Notes: generated from the letters alone by a model not told the origin. 37,113 bases of DNA from Eximiradius sp. (GCA_937127445.1 CAKZLY010000011.1:1-37113), one strand, 5' to 3'; numbered from the stretch's first letter, positions 1 to 12,426 are shown. Numbers and translations are program-made.

Positions 1-24
1 AATTGTACTAAAATAAATATAAAT

Positions 25-52
25 AACAAAAAGCTGCCTCTCTGAGACAGCC
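25..52 (-). terminator. Intrinsic terminator after rpoC
   Basis: On the minus strand an 8-bp stem (GCTGTCTC / GAGGCAGC, one G-U pair, loop AGA) is followed at once by TTTTTGTTATTT. It lies about 30 bases past the rpoC stop codon, so it probably ends the whole secE-to-rpoC transcript. Confidence 0.85.
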
Positions 53-79
53 TTTTATTAATAACATTTATATAATTAT

Positions 80-4435
<4,356 letters not shown>

Positions 4436-4481
4436 TGGATAAACTCCATTTATTTAATTTCTAATTCTTCATAATTAATTT

Positions 4482-7400
4482 TTATTCAACATACAAATCA
4501 AGACACAAGCCTTGCAACTCGCGAACAAGCACGTTGAACGATTCAGGAATGTTCGGGTCGGGCATATTATCGCCTTTGACAATTGCTTCGTATAGTTTAG
4601 CACGACCTTGGACGTCATCGCTTTTGACGGTAAGCATTTCTTGCAGTGTGTGCGAAGCGCCGTAAGCTTCCAGAGCCCACACTTCCATTTCTCCAAGACG
4701 CTGACCACCGAATTGTGCTTTACCACCAAGCGGCTGTTGAGTAATAAGCGAGTAAGGACCAATAGAACGAGCGTGTATTTTATCTTCAACAAGGTGCGAC
4801 AGCTTGAGCATATAGATAACCCCAACGGTAACTTTTTCTTCGAACGGTTCGCCGCTGCGTCCATCGTAAAGCACCGACTTACCGTCGCGTGGTAACCCAG
4901 CTTTTTCGAGGTAATCTCCCACTTGTTCCCAGGTTGCACCATCAAAAATTGGGGTTGCAAAGTGAATGCCTAATTTAGAACCTGCCCAGCCGAGTGCTGT
5001 TTCGTAGAGCTGACCAAGGTTCATACGAGAAGGCACACCGAGTGGGTTCAGCACTATATCAACAGGCATCCCGTCTGGCAAAAATGGCATATCTTCCGGT
5101 GGTACAACCTTTGAAACAATACCTTTATTACCGTGGCGACCTGCCATTTTGTCGCCGACCTGAATTTTACGCTTTTTAGCAATATATACTTTAGCCATTT
5201 GCAGAATTCCGGGTTGAAGTTCGTCGCCCGCAGCCAATTTATTACGTTCAGAGCGAAACCGAGCCTGTTCGTCGGAACGCTTTTGCTTATAATTTGCAAT
5301 TAATTTTTTTACAAGTTCGTTTTTGGCTTCGTCTGAAACAAAATTATCGTCTTCGCTTAAAAGTTCTGGTTTCAGAGTGCCGTCGTTGTATTTTTCTTTA
5401 ATATTAGCGGCTGTCATTTTCGAACCGGAGCGGAAGACAGAGACATTATTAGTTAATTTCATACCAAGTGAAGTTTCGCCGTCTAAAATTTTACCTAAGC
5501 GTTTTACGCATTCGTCATCAAGACGCTTAATCACATCGCGTTCAAGGCGATTAAGTTGTTCAGCGCGTTTCTTTTCTTCGGAACGAGCTTCGCGGTCGCC
5601 AGTGTGCATACGGCGAGTAAAAAGTTTTGTATTTATTACAATACCTTTTATACCAGGACCCGCTTTGAGCGAAACGTCTTTGACGTCGCCGGCTTTATCG
5701 CCGAATATTGCACGAAGCAGTTTTTCTTCGGGTGTTGGGTCGGTTTCGCCTTTTGGAGTAATTTTACCGATGAGAATATCACCTTCGGACACTTTTGCCC
5801 CAATGCGGATTATACCGTTTTCGTCAAGGTCTTTGGTTGCTTCTTCGCTAACATTAGGAATTTCGCGTGTAAATTCTTCTTCACCGCGTTTTGTGTCACG
5901 CACTTGAAGTGTAAATTCTTCAATATGAACGGAAGTAAATATATCCTCGGCAACAACTCTTTGCGAAAGGATAATAGCGTCCTCAAAGTTATAACCACGC
6001 CAGGGCATAAACGCAACAAGCACGTTTTTGCCAAGTGCAAGTTCGCCGCGGTCGGTCGATGCACCATCAGCAATTGGCTGACCTTTCACAACTTTGTCGC
6101 CTTTCTTTACAATCGGCTTTTGGTTGACGCAAGTATCTTGGTTAGTTCGGAAGAATTTTGTCAATTTATACTCGACGAGTTCTTTATTTTCGAAACTTAT
6201 AAGTTTTTCTTCTTCGGAGCGAGTATCTTCGTAGCGGATAATAATTTTGTCAGCAGATACATATTCAACAACACCGTTGCCTTCGGCTAAAAGCAGTGTA
6301 CGGGAGTCTTTTGCGATACGTGCTTCCATACCTGTTCCTACAATTGGGGCTTCGGTGCGAAGAAGTGGCACAGCCTGGCGTTGCATGTTCGAGCCCATAA
6401 GCGCACGGTTTGCGTCATCGTGTTCGAGGAATGGAATAAGCGAAGTCGCAGGAGAAGTAATCTGATCTGTTGAGACATCCATATAATCAACTTGTTCGGG
6501 AGTAACGAAAACATAGTCGCCGCTGCGACGTGCGCGAATTTTCTCACCTGCAAGGCGTCCGTTTTCATCAACTGCTGTTGATGCGGGGACTAAAATTAAG
6601 CCATCTTCTTTATCTGCTGTTAGATATTCAATTTGATTAGTTACATATCCACTGACAACCTTGCGGTAAGGCGTCATAATAAAGCCAAGCTCATTTATTT
6701 TTGCGTGTATAGCAAGCGAGGAAATAAGACCGATATTCGGACCTTCGGGGGTTTCGATTGGGCAAAGCCTTCCATAATGCGTATAGTGAACGTCGCGAAC
6801 TTCGAACCCTGCACGTTCGCGAGTAAGACCACCGGGACCGAGTGCCGAAGTTCTACGTTTATGGGTAAGTTCGGCGAGTGGATTGGTTTGGTCCATAAAC
6901 TGGGAAAGTTGATTTGTGCCGAAGAACTGATTAACGACGGAAGTAATTGTGCGGGCGTTAACAAGTTCGGAAGGGGTAAGATTTTCGCCATCGTGAATGC
7001 TTAATCGTTCGCGTATAGTGCGAGCCATACGAGCAAGTCCAACGTTGAACTGTGCTTGAAGTTGCTCGCCGACAGAGCGAACACGGCGGTTGCCAAGATG
7101 GTCAATGTCATCGCCTGTGTGTTTTGATTCGTGTAGTTTTATCAAATGCTTGATAATCGCAACAATATCTTCTGTGGTGAGAACAGTAACATCGTTTGGG
7201 ATATTTAGCCCAATTTTTTCATTCATACGAACTCTACCAACAACTCCAAGATCGTAGCGTTTAGAGTTGAAGAATAGTTTTTCGAGCAGGCCAGCAGCAG
7301 TTTCGATATCTGGCGGGTCGCTCGAGCGCATTTGACGATAAATTGCTTCCAAAGCTTCTTCGCGGTTGCGAGTAGTGTCTTTTGCAATAGTTCTAGCAAT

Positions 7401-8381
7401 TATAGGTTCGTCTATTGGATCAGTGTAAGAGAAAAATCTCAAAGGAGTAATAGTTGTAGCCTTAAATTGTGCAAACAATTCTTCTGTTAAAATCATATCG
7501 CGGGTAGCGATAATTTCGCCTGTGTTTAGATCGACCACATCAGAAGCAATTCTTTTTCCGATGTATGATTCATCTAAATCTTCAGGATCGACATCTATAA
7601 CAAGCTCGAACAAATCTAAAATTTCTTTGTCGGAAGAAAATCCCAGAGCTCGCAACAGAGTTGTAACGGGGAATTTTTTCTTGCGATCTATGTAAGCATA
7701 CATAATTTCGTGAATATCGGTGGTAAATTCTATCCACGAGCCGCGGAACGGGATAACGCGTGCGGAATAAATACGCACACCATTTGGGTGCATAGCATCA
7801 TCGAAGAACACGCCAGGCGAACGATGTATCTGGCTAACTATAACTCGTTCAGCACCATTGATGATGAAGGTGCCACGTTGTGTCATTGCAGGAATATTGC
7901 CTAAATATACTTCCTGCTCAATAGCTTCGATATAGTCTTCGGAGTCTTTATCTGCTTTGCTCGATAATCGGAGTTTGGCTTTTAGAGGTTTTGCAAAAGT
8001 CAGTTCACGTTCGCGACATTCATCTTCTGTATATTTAGGTTTATCAATCGAATATTCAAGAAATTCGAGTTGGTAAATTGAGGAAGCATCTTCAATAGGG
8101 AAATTGTTATTGAAAGCTTGCTGCAATCCAATATTGCGTCGTTTTTTCGGTTGGACATTTTCTTGTAAGAATTCTTCGTATGATTGGAGTTGGACGCCGA
8201 GCAAATCGGGATAGAGTGGTGCCCATTTCGTGCGCGAGAAGTTCACTCGCTTACGAAGTCGCACAATATCTTCCGAAGTATCCAGCAGGAAGATATTGCT
8301 GGTATCGCTTGTTTTATAATTAACCGGGAGAGCAGATTCAAAATCTTCGCCGATTATTTCCTGAAATTCATTGTTCTCCAC
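4482..8381 (-). CDS. rpoB: DNA-directed RNA polymerase subunit beta
   Basis: This is the beta subunit of RNA polymerase, and the 1299-residue protein is full length. The rifampicin-pocket region lies around residues 480-560 and reads as the drug-sensitive form (FGTNQLSQFMDQTNPL, THKRRTSALGPGGL). The C-terminal block with GGKAQFGGQRLGEMEVWAL is intact. The start codon is GTG, chosen because GAGGAGG lies 6-7 bases upstream and the N-terminus fits the family. It is separated from rplL by about 300 bases that contain two terminator-like hairpins, so polymerase synthesis may be set by read-through from the ribosomal protein genes. rpoC follows after 46 bases. Confidence 0.99.
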   Translation of the reverse strand: MENNEFQEIIGEDFESALPVNYKTSDTSNIFLLDTSEDIVRLRKRVNFSRTKWAPLYPDLLGVQLQSYEEFLQENVQPKKRRNIGLQQAFNNNFPIEDASSIYQLEFLEYSIDKPKYTEDECRERELTFAKPLKAKLRLSSKADKDSEDYIEAIEQEVYLGNIPAMTQRGTFIINGAERVIVSQIHRSPGVFFDDAMHPNGVRIYSARVIPFRGSWIEFTTDIHEIMYAYIDRKKKFPVTTLLRALGFSSDKEILDLFELVIDVDPEDLDESYIGKRIASDVVDLNTGEIIATRDMILTEELFAQFKATTITPLRFFSYTDPIDEPIIARTIAKDTTRNREEALEAIYRQMRSSDPPDIETAAGLLEKLFFNSKRYDLGVVGRVRMNEKIGLNIPNDVTVLTTEDIVAIIKHLIKLHESKHTGDDIDHLGNRRVRSVGEQLQAQFNVGLARMARTIRERLSIHDGENLTPSELVNARTITSVVNQFFGTNQLSQFMDQTNPLAELTHKRRTSALGPGGLTRERAGFEVRDVHYTHYGRLCPIETPEGPNIGLISSLAIHAKINELGFIMTPYRKVVSGYVTNQIEYLTADKEDGLILVPASTAVDENGRLAGEKIRARRSGDYVFVTPEQVDYMDVSTDQITSPATSLIPFLEHDDANRALMGSNMQRQAVPLLRTEAPIVGTGMEARIAKDSRTLLLAEGNGVVEYVSADKIIIRYEDTRSEEEKLISFENKELVEYKLTKFFRTNQDTCVNQKPIVKKGDKVVKGQPIADGASTDRGELALGKNVLVAFMPWRGYNFEDAIILSQRVVAEDIFTSVHIEEFTLQVRDTKRGEEEFTREIPNVSEEATKDLDENGIIRIGAKVSEGDILIGKITPKGETDPTPEEKLLRAIFGDKAGDVKDVSLKAGPGIKGIVINTKLFTRRMHTGDREARSEEKKRAEQLNRLERDVIKRLDDECVKRLGKILDGETSLGMKLTNNVSVFRSGSKMTAANIKEKYNDGTLKPELLSEDDNFVSDEAKNELVKKLIANYKQKRSDEQARFRSERNKLAAGDELQPGILQMAKVYIAKKRKIQVGDKMAGRHGNKGIVSKVVPPEDMPFLPDGMPVDIVLNPLGVPSRMNLGQLYETALGWAGSKLGIHFATPIFDGATWEQVGDYLEKAGLPRDGKSVLYDGRSGEPFEEKVTVGVIYMLKLSHLVEDKIHARSIGPYSLITQQPLGGKAQFGGQRLGEMEVWALEAYGASHTLQEMLTVKSDDVQGRAKLYEAIVKGDNMPDPNIPESFNVLVRELQGLCLDLYVE

Positions 8382-8410
8382 AGTAAGCCTCCTCAGAAAT
8401 TAAATTCATT

Positions 8411-8475
8411 ATAAAAAATAGGATTTTTTGACGTTCCTCATTGTCAGAGCATAAAAAGAACATCAAAAAATCCTA
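8411..8475 (-). terminator. Attenuator-like long hairpin before rpoB
   Basis: An 18-base inverted repeat (8419-8436 and 8458-8475, one mismatched position) encloses a 21-base loop. On the minus strand it is followed directly by TTTTTTAT, about 20 bases before the rpoB Shine-Dalgarno. This is the layout of a Rho-independent terminator or attenuator. It is also long enough to be an RNase III site, as is known in the E. coli rplL-rpoB spacer (analogy). The rest of the spacer (8476-8653) is AT-rich; apart from a weak TTGTGT/ACACAA dyad I see nothing in it. Confidence 0.65.
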
Positions 8476-8639
8476 CCAACAACTGATATTTTCATTTTTA
8501 AATATTTATTGTGCAATTCTTTATTATACTAATAAATAAAATTTGTGTAGCAATCCCACACAAGTTAATTCAAAAAAGTAATTAGCATTTTCTGATTATT
8601 ATTGCAAAAGATATTATAAACATTTTGCATCATAGCTTC

Positions 8640-8684
8640 GCAAAAATAAAATTGCAGGAGAGAGAATTTTTGCCTCTCCCCTGC
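8640..8684 (-). terminator. Terminator-like hairpin after rplL
   Basis: An 11-bp stem (8654-8664 with 8674-8684, one G-U pair in the RNA, 9-base loop) begins about 10 bases after the rplL stop codon. On the minus strand it is followed by the U-rich run AATTTTATTTTTG. It probably ends part of the transcripts after L7/L12, letting the ribosomal stalk protein be made in excess over RNA polymerase. Confidence 0.7.
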
Positions 8685-8693
8685 CCAAAAAAA

Positions 8694-9077
8694 CTACTTA
8701 AGAGTAACCTTAGCGCCAGCTTCTTCAAGTTTCTTTTTGATATCGTTAGCTTCGTCTTTGTTGCAGCCTTCTTTAACGATTTTAGGGGCGCCTTCGACTA
8801 AGTCTTTAGCTTCTTTCAAGCCGAGACCAGTAATTTCGCGAACAGCTTTGATAACGTTAATTTTGTTAGCACCAACTTCAGTAAGCTCAACGTCGAAGTC
8901 AGTTTTTTCTTCAGCCGGAGCTTCGGCAGCCGGAGCGCCAGGCATAGCACCAGCCATCATAACAGGAGCTGCAGCAGTAACGCCGAATTTTTCTTCTAAA
9001 GCTTTTTTGAGTTCAGCAGCTTCAACTAATGTGAGATTTGAAATCTCTTCAACTAATTTTTCTACTTTTTCAGACAT
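8694..9077 (-). CDS. rplL: 50S ribosomal protein L7/L12
   Basis: This is the multicopy stalk protein of the large ribosomal subunit that recruits translation GTPases. The 127 residues comprise an N-terminal dimerisation helix, an Ala/Pro/Met-rich hinge around residues 37-55, and the conserved C-terminal domain ([20 protein letters not shown]). I start it at the second possible ATG (MSEKVEKL), because the sequence between the upstream in-frame ATG and this one holds GGAG, the ribosome binding site; the longer form would translate its own Shine-Dalgarno. It follows rplJ by about 30 bases and is followed by a terminator-like hairpin. Confidence 0.97.
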   Translation of the reverse strand: MSEKVEKLVEEISNLTLVEAAELKKALEEKFGVTAAAPVMMAGAMPGAPAAEAPAEEKTDFDVELTEVGANKINVIKAVREITGLGLKEAKDLVEGAPKIVKEGCNKDEANDIKKKLEEAGAKVTLK

Positions 9078-9109
9078 TTTATTAAACTCCAAAAATTATT
9101 CAAAAAAAA

Positions 9110-9637
9110 TTAAGCGGCATTTTGTTTTTTTGCGACTTCTTCGATAAGCGAAGCCACATCACGCATAACAGCGTTGATAGAGCCGACAATGCCGGAAATC
9201 GGCGAGTTGAGACTGCCAAGAATACCTGCAACAAGGTCCGCACGGGATGGCAGTGAAGCAATAACTTTCAAATCCTTTCCGTCGAAGTACTGGCCTTCGA
9301 TGAAAGCGGCTTTGAGCTCGAGTTTTTGCTCTTTTTCGTAGAAATCTTTGATAATTTTAGCCGGAGCAACGGCATCGTCATAAGCTAAAATCATAGCTGT
9401 CTGACCGAAGAGGCGTCGCTCGGGCAAATCATACCCACCTATTTGGGATAACGCACGCAAGATAAGCGTGTTTTTCGCTACTTTGAAGGCAGAGTTTTTT
9501 GATTTGAATTCACTGCGAATTTTATTAATTTCTTCGACAGTGATTTTAGTGAAATCTACGAAATAAATCCCTTTTGCAGACTGCAGTTTCTCGACTAAAT
9601 CTTCAACTATGCTTTGTTTTTTTTCGCGAGTAATCAT
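9110..9637 (-). CDS. rplJ: 50S ribosomal protein L10
   Basis: L10 anchors L7/L12 dimers to the ribosome and, in many bacteria, represses its own operon by binding its mRNA leader. The 175-residue protein has the usual N-terminal RNA-binding part (KGIYFVDFTKITVEEINKIR) and a C-terminal helix rich in Ala, Glu and Val for L7/L12 binding. The ATG has AGAGG just upstream. A structured leader lies in the gap before it, consistent with autoregulation. Confidence 0.98.
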   Translation of the reverse strand: MITREKKQSIVEDLVEKLQSAKGIYFVDFTKITVEEINKIRSEFKSKNSAFKVAKNTLILRALSQIGGYDLPERRLFGQTAMILAYDDAVAPAKIIKDFYEKEQKLELKAAFIEGQYFDGKDLKVIASLPSRADLVAGILGSLNSPISGIVGSINAVMRDVASLIEEVAKKQNAA

Positions 9638-9675
9638 AAACCTCTGTCCGTTTTTTGATTTATTTTAACGTTGCT

Positions 9676-9733
9676 TTCGGGAACAATCGCCTTTTTGAGG
9701 CGAAGGAGAAGCATCCCGAACGCAGCGAGTGCG
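9676..9733 (-). promoter_or_regulatory. Putative ribosomal protein L10 leader RNA
   Basis: The rplA-rplJ gap (111 bases) can fold into nested stems on the minus strand. The outer stem is 7 bp (TTCGGGA/TCCCGAA, 9714-9720 with 9676-9682) and the inner stem is 6 bp (TCGCCT/AGGCGA, 9698-9703 with 9687-9692) with a 5-base loop. Between them is an asymmetric internal loop, and a small CGCA/TGCG hairpin lies at 9721-9733. Position and the stem-bulge-stem shape fit the L10 leader family. I cannot verify the kink-turn consensus by eye. Confidence 0.55.
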
Positions 9734-9748
9734 TAATAGGCTTAAAAT

Positions 9749-10447
9749 TTAGAATTTATCAAATGATTGGTCGCTCACAGCAACGCCCGGTCCCATAGTA
9801 GAGCTGAAATAAACGCTTTTTACGTATTTACCCTTAGCAGTAGCAGGTTTAGCACGCATAATGCTCTGGTAGAAGGCATTAACGTTTTCAGCAAGTTTTT
9901 CAGGTGGGAAGGAGCATTTGCCAACAGCCGCGTGAATATTACCGGTTTTGTCGACACGGAATTCAATTTTACCGGCTTTTAGTTCAGCAACAGTTTTAGC
10001 AACATCAAAAGTAACTGTGCCGACTTTCGGGTTTGGCATTAAACCACGCGGACCAAGAATACGACCAAGCTTACCGACTTCTCCCATAACATCGGGAGTA
10101 GCAACAACGACGTCAATATCAGCCCAACCGCCTTTAATTTTTTCGATGTATTCTTCCAATCCGGCGTAGTCTGCTCCTGCGTCCAAAGCTTCTTTATCTT
10201 TTGGAGGCTTGCAGAGAACAAGTACTTTAACTGTTTTACCAGTGCCGTGGGGAAGAGATACAGTCCCGCGAACCATTTGGTCTGCTTTACGTGGGTCGAC
10301 GCCTAATCTCATAGAGATTTCAAAGGATTCGTCGAACTTCGCGGTGGCATTTTTTTTGACGATATCAATAGCTTCGCTAACGTTATAAAGTTTATTTCTA
10401 TCGAAGCTACTGACAAGTTTCCTGTACCTTTTTCCTCTTTGTCTCAT
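9749..10447 (-). CDS. rplA: 50S ribosomal protein L1
   Basis: L1 forms the mobile L1 stalk that helps release deacylated tRNA from the E site; in other bacteria it also regulates the L11-L1 mRNA. The 232-residue protein has the family landmarks, including [20 protein letters not shown] and [11 protein letters not shown]. The ATG lies about 17 bases after rplK. Only a weak purine run (GAGA) precedes it, so translation may be coupled to rplK. A 111-base structured gap separates it from rplJ. Confidence 0.98.
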   Translation of the reverse strand: MRQRGKRYRKLVSSFDRNKLYNVSEAIDIVKKNATAKFDESFEISMRLGVDPRKADQMVRGTVSLPHGTGKTVKVLVLCKPPKDKEALDAGADYAGLEEYIEKIKGGWADIDVVVATPDVMGEVGKLGRILGPRGLMPNPKVGTVTFDVAKTVAELKAGKIEFRVDKTGNIHAAVGKCSFPPEKLAENVNAFYQSIMRAKPATAKGKYVKSVYFSSTMGPGVAVSDQSFDKF

Positions 10448-10464
10448 TTCAATCTCGTAATTAA

Positions 10465-10890
10465 TTATTCAACAACATTGATGCCCATACTTCTTGCAGT
10501 TCCTTTAATCATGCTAACGGCAGATTCGATGGAAGTGCAATTGAGGTCATCCATTTTAATTTTAGCAATTTCTTCGCATTGAGCGACTGTAACTCTGCCG
10601 ACTTTAGTTTTGTTTGGCTCGGCTGAACCTTTTTGCAAACCTGCTGCTTTCAGAAGCAGAACAGGTGCCGGAGGCGACTTAATGATAAAAGTGAAGCTTT
10701 TATCAGTATAGTAAGTAACAACCACTGGCAATATTGTTCCCTGCTGTTTAGCGGTTTTGGCATTGAACTGCTTAACAAATTCCATACCTGCCAAGCCTCT
10801 CTGACCAAACGCCGGACCAACAGGTGGAGCCATAGTTGCTTCGCCTGCCTTGAGTTGGAGTTTGAATGTTCCTGCTACTTTCTTAGCCAT
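10465..10890 (-). CDS. rplK: 50S ribosomal protein L11
   Basis: L11 forms part of the GTPase-associated centre of the large subunit and is needed for stringent-response sensing in characterised bacteria. The 141-residue length is standard. The Pro-rich N-terminal domain ([14 protein letters not shown]) and the C-terminal rRNA-binding domain ([17 protein letters not shown]) are both present. It sits between nusG and rplA, the conserved order. Confidence 0.98.
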   Translation of the reverse strand: MAKKVAGTFKLQLKAGEATMAPPVGPAFGQRGLAGMEFVKQFNAKTAKQQGTILPVVVTYYTDKSFTFIIKSPPAPVLLLKAAGLQKGSAEPNKTKVGRVTVAQCEEIAKIKMDDLNCTSIESAVSMIKGTARSMGINVVE

Positions 10891-10919
10891 TTTACTTTTA
10901 CTGAATGTGAAAAATACGT

Positions 10920-11609
10920 TTATTTATTCTCTATTTCGACTTGGCTGAAGTCAAGTTCCACTGGGGTTTTACGCCCAAGGATACCAACTTCAACTTTCAT
11001 CTTTTGCTTTTCGTAATTTATTTCTTTGATTGTTCCGCTGAATGTGTTGAATGGTCCATCTATTACGCGAACCGGGTCCCCAATTTCGAATTGAGTTACC
11101 ACAGTTTCTATGTCTTTTCTTTCTTCAACTCGTCCCAGGATTCTTTTGATTTCGTCCGATTGCAACGCCTGAGGCTCGTTTTTACGACCGACAAAAGCAA
11201 CTACCGAGGGCAAAGATTGGATAATTTCGCGAGTTTTCTTATCTAAAATTGCTTTGACAATTATATAGCCAGGCAAAAAGTTTTTCCGACGAGAGCGACG
11301 TTTGCCACCACGCACTTCATATACAGTTTCTTCGGGTATAACAACCTCTAAGATTTTATCTTTCAGGTTCAGACGCTTTACTTCGGCTTCAATATTCTGC
11401 TTGACGCGAAGTTCGTGTCCGGTGAAAGTACGCAAAGCATACCAGCGAGCTTCGGTAGCGGAGCGTTCGTCGTCCGACAATTTTTGTGGTGGTTCGACGC
11501 ATTCTTCCTTTTTGCGTTCCAAAGCGGAGAAATCAAGGTCGTCGTTGCTGTCGGTTTGAGCGCTTTCGCCAAGCTGTTCAATGTTTTCGTATATATCGTC
11601 GATATTCAT
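10920..11609 (-). CDS. nusG: Transcription termination/antitermination factor NusG with acidic N-terminal extension
   Basis: NusG binds RNA polymerase and couples it to Rho or the ribosome. The NGN domain begins near residue 56 ([19 protein letters not shown]), and the C-terminal KOW domain ([21 protein letters not shown]) lies around residues 175-225. The first 55 or so residues are an acidic, low-complexity extension ([19 protein letters not shown]) not found in the roughly 180-residue E. coli protein. No methionine lies between residue 1 and the NGN domain, so the extension appears genuine. secE lies 20 bases upstream and rplK about 30 bases downstream. Confidence 0.96.
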   Translation of the reverse strand: MNIDDIYENIEQLGESAQTDSNDDLDFSALERKKEECVEPPQKLSDDERSATEARWYALRTFTGHELRVKQNIEAEVKRLNLKDKILEVVIPEETVYEVRGGKRRSRRKNFLPGYIIVKAILDKKTREIIQSLPSVVAFVGRKNEPQALQSDEIKRILGRVEERKDIETVVTQFEIGDPVRVIDGPFNTFSGTIKEINYEKQKMKVEVGILGRKTPVELDFSQVEIENK

Positions 11610-11629
11610 ATCGCTTTGATTTTATTTAA

Positions 11630-11812
11630 TTAAAAAATCGCTTTCATAATTGCCGTCAAAGCCTGGTCGACAACTAAAATGAAAAGTGTAATAACCAAAG
11701 TAACTCCGATAACGACTTTGGTGGATTCCTTCAATTGTTCCTTTGTAGGCCAAGAAACCTTTTTCATCTCGGCAACAACTTCATTAACAAATTTTTTAAT
11801 TTTAGCAACCAT
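11630..11812 (-). CDS. secE: Preprotein translocase subunit SecE
   Basis: SecE clamps SecY in the inner-membrane Sec channel. The 60-residue protein is the short, single-spanning form. An amphipathic segment (FVNEVVAEMKKVSWPTKEQL) carries the conserved KVSWPT motif, followed by one membrane helix at about residues 32-55. It is directly upstream of nusG, the near-universal arrangement. Confidence 0.95.
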   Translation of the reverse strand: MVAKIKKFVNEVVAEMKKVSWPTKEQLKESTKVVIGVTLVITLFILVVDQALTAIMKAIF

Positions 11813-11833
11813 AACACATTCTCATTTACAAAT

Positions 11834-11864
11834 AAAAAAATTTCGGCAAACGCAAATGCTTGCC
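11834..11864 (-). terminator. Weak terminator-like hairpin between tRNA-Trp and secE
   Basis: On the minus strand GGCAA (11860-11864) can pair with TTGCC (11845-11849) around a 10-base loop. After four more bases (GAAA) comes TTTTTTT. The stem is short and the U tract is offset, so this may only partly reduce read-through from the tRNA genes into secE-nusG. Confidence 0.35.
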
Positions 11865-11877
11865 TTAAATTTAATTG

Positions 11878-11950
11878 CACGGGTGGTAGGACTCGAACCC
11901 ACAGCCAACGGTTTTGGAGACCGCTACTCTACCAATTGAGCTACACCCGT
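11878..11950 (-). tRNA. tRNA-Trp (CCA anticodon)
   Basis: A 73-base cloverleaf on the minus strand. The acceptor stem is ACGGGTG/CACCCGT, the D arm is AGCTCAATTGGTAGAGT, the anticodon loop is CTCCAAA with CCA, and the T loop is GTTCGAGTC. No CCA tail is encoded. It is the last tRNA of the cluster, about 65 bases before secE. Confidence 0.96.
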
Positions 11951-11971
11951 ACTTACAAAATCCTTCAGCAG

Positions 11972-12044
11972 AGCTGATGACCGGGATTGAACCGGTGACC
12001 TCATCCTTACCAAGGATGTGCTCTACCAACTGAGCTACATCAGC
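11972..12044 (-). tRNA. tRNA-Thr (GGU anticodon)
   Basis: A 73-base cloverleaf on the minus strand. The acceptor stem is GCTGATG/CATCAGC, the anticodon stem CATCC/GGATG with loop TTGGTAA (anticodon GGT), and the T loop GGTTCAATCCC. No encoded CCA. It lies 21 bases before tRNA-Trp; many bacteria carry tuf in this gap, but here it is empty. Confidence 0.96.
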
Positions 12045-12058
12045 GTTTGCTTCGCCCG

Positions 12059-12131
12059 AGCGGGAAACGGGACTCGAACCCGCGGCCCTCAGCTTGGGAA
12101 GCTGATGCTCTACCAGCTGAGCTACTCCCGC
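12059..12131 (-). tRNA. tRNA-Gly (CCC anticodon)
   Basis: A 73-base cloverleaf on the minus strand. The acceptor stem is GCGGGAG/TTCCCGC (last pair G-U), the anticodon stem TCAGC/GCTGA, and the loop TTCCCAA (anticodon CCC). It is very similar to the tRNA-Gly(UCC) gene next to it, pointing to tandem duplication followed by anticodon change. CCC is usually a secondary glycine isoacceptor because UCC can read GGG by wobble. Confidence 0.94.
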
Positions 12132-12140
12132 TTCTATGAC

Positions 12141-12191
12141 AAAAAAAGCGGCTTCGCTAATTCCACAAGAATTATTTATTTTTACGCCGCT
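12141..12191 (-). terminator. Terminator-like branched hairpin between the two tRNA-Gly genes
   Basis: On the minus strand AGCGGC (12186-12191) pairs with GCCGCT (12147-12152). An inner AATTC/GAATT hairpin sits between them, and the stem leads directly into TTTTTTT (12141-12147). The 74-base spacer is much longer than the 14- and 21-base gaps to the next tRNAs. It may terminate a Tyr-Gly(UCC) unit or serve as a processing site. Confidence 0.5.
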
Positions 12192-12205
12192 ATCTCTTCG
12201 AGCTG

Positions 12206-12278
12206 AGCGGGAGACGAGACTCGAACCCGCGACCCTCAGCTTGGAAGGCTGATGCTCTACCAACTGAGCTACTCCCGC
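12206..12278 (-). tRNA. tRNA-Gly (UCC anticodon)
   Basis: A 73-base cloverleaf on the minus strand. The acceptor stem is a perfect GCGGGAG/CTCCCGC, the anticodon stem TCAGC/GCTGA, and the loop CTTCCAA (anticodon TCC). The D arm and T arm are almost identical to those of the neighbouring tRNA-Gly(CCC). Confidence 0.96.
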
Positions 12279-12295
12279 ATAATTTGTTTTCATAG

Positions 12296-12379
12296 TGGGC
12301 AGGGAAGGATTCGAACCTCCGTAGGGCGGAGCCCAGCAGATTTACAGTCTGCCCCGGTTGACCACTTCGGTACCTGCCC
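12296..12379 (-). tRNA. tRNA-Tyr (GUA anticodon)
   Basis: An 84-base class II tRNA on the minus strand. The acceptor stem is GGGCAGG/CCTGCCC, the anticodon stem GCAGA/TCTGC with loop CTGTAAA (anticodon GTA). A long variable arm follows, then a T loop with GGTTCGAATCC. It is the first gene of the cluster, about 10 bases after the expected start of the promoter described upstream. Confidence 0.96.
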
Positions 12380-12395
12380 GAACGATTTAGGAATA

Positions 12396-12426
12396 CAAAA
12401 ATACAAACATTTTTTTTATTTGCAAA
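12396..12426 (-). promoter_or_regulatory. Bacteroidota-type promoter for the tRNA/secE operon
   Basis: On the minus strand TTTG (12423-12426) is followed after exactly 19 bases by TATTTTTG (12396-12403). This equals the -33/-7 consensus TTTG-N19-TAnnTTTG known for the Bacteroidota primary sigma factor. The implied start is near 12390, just before tRNA-Tyr at 12379. Confidence 0.75.

Noticed and set aside
4475-4960. 161-residue minus-strand frame overlapping the 3' end of rpoB
   Set aside because: It lies within rpoB in another frame on the same strand; it is a codon-bias shadow.
5323-6290. Long open frames on the plus strand inside rpoB
   Set aside because: They are antisense to a highly conserved gene, have skewed composition and show no recognisable protein or ribosome binding site.
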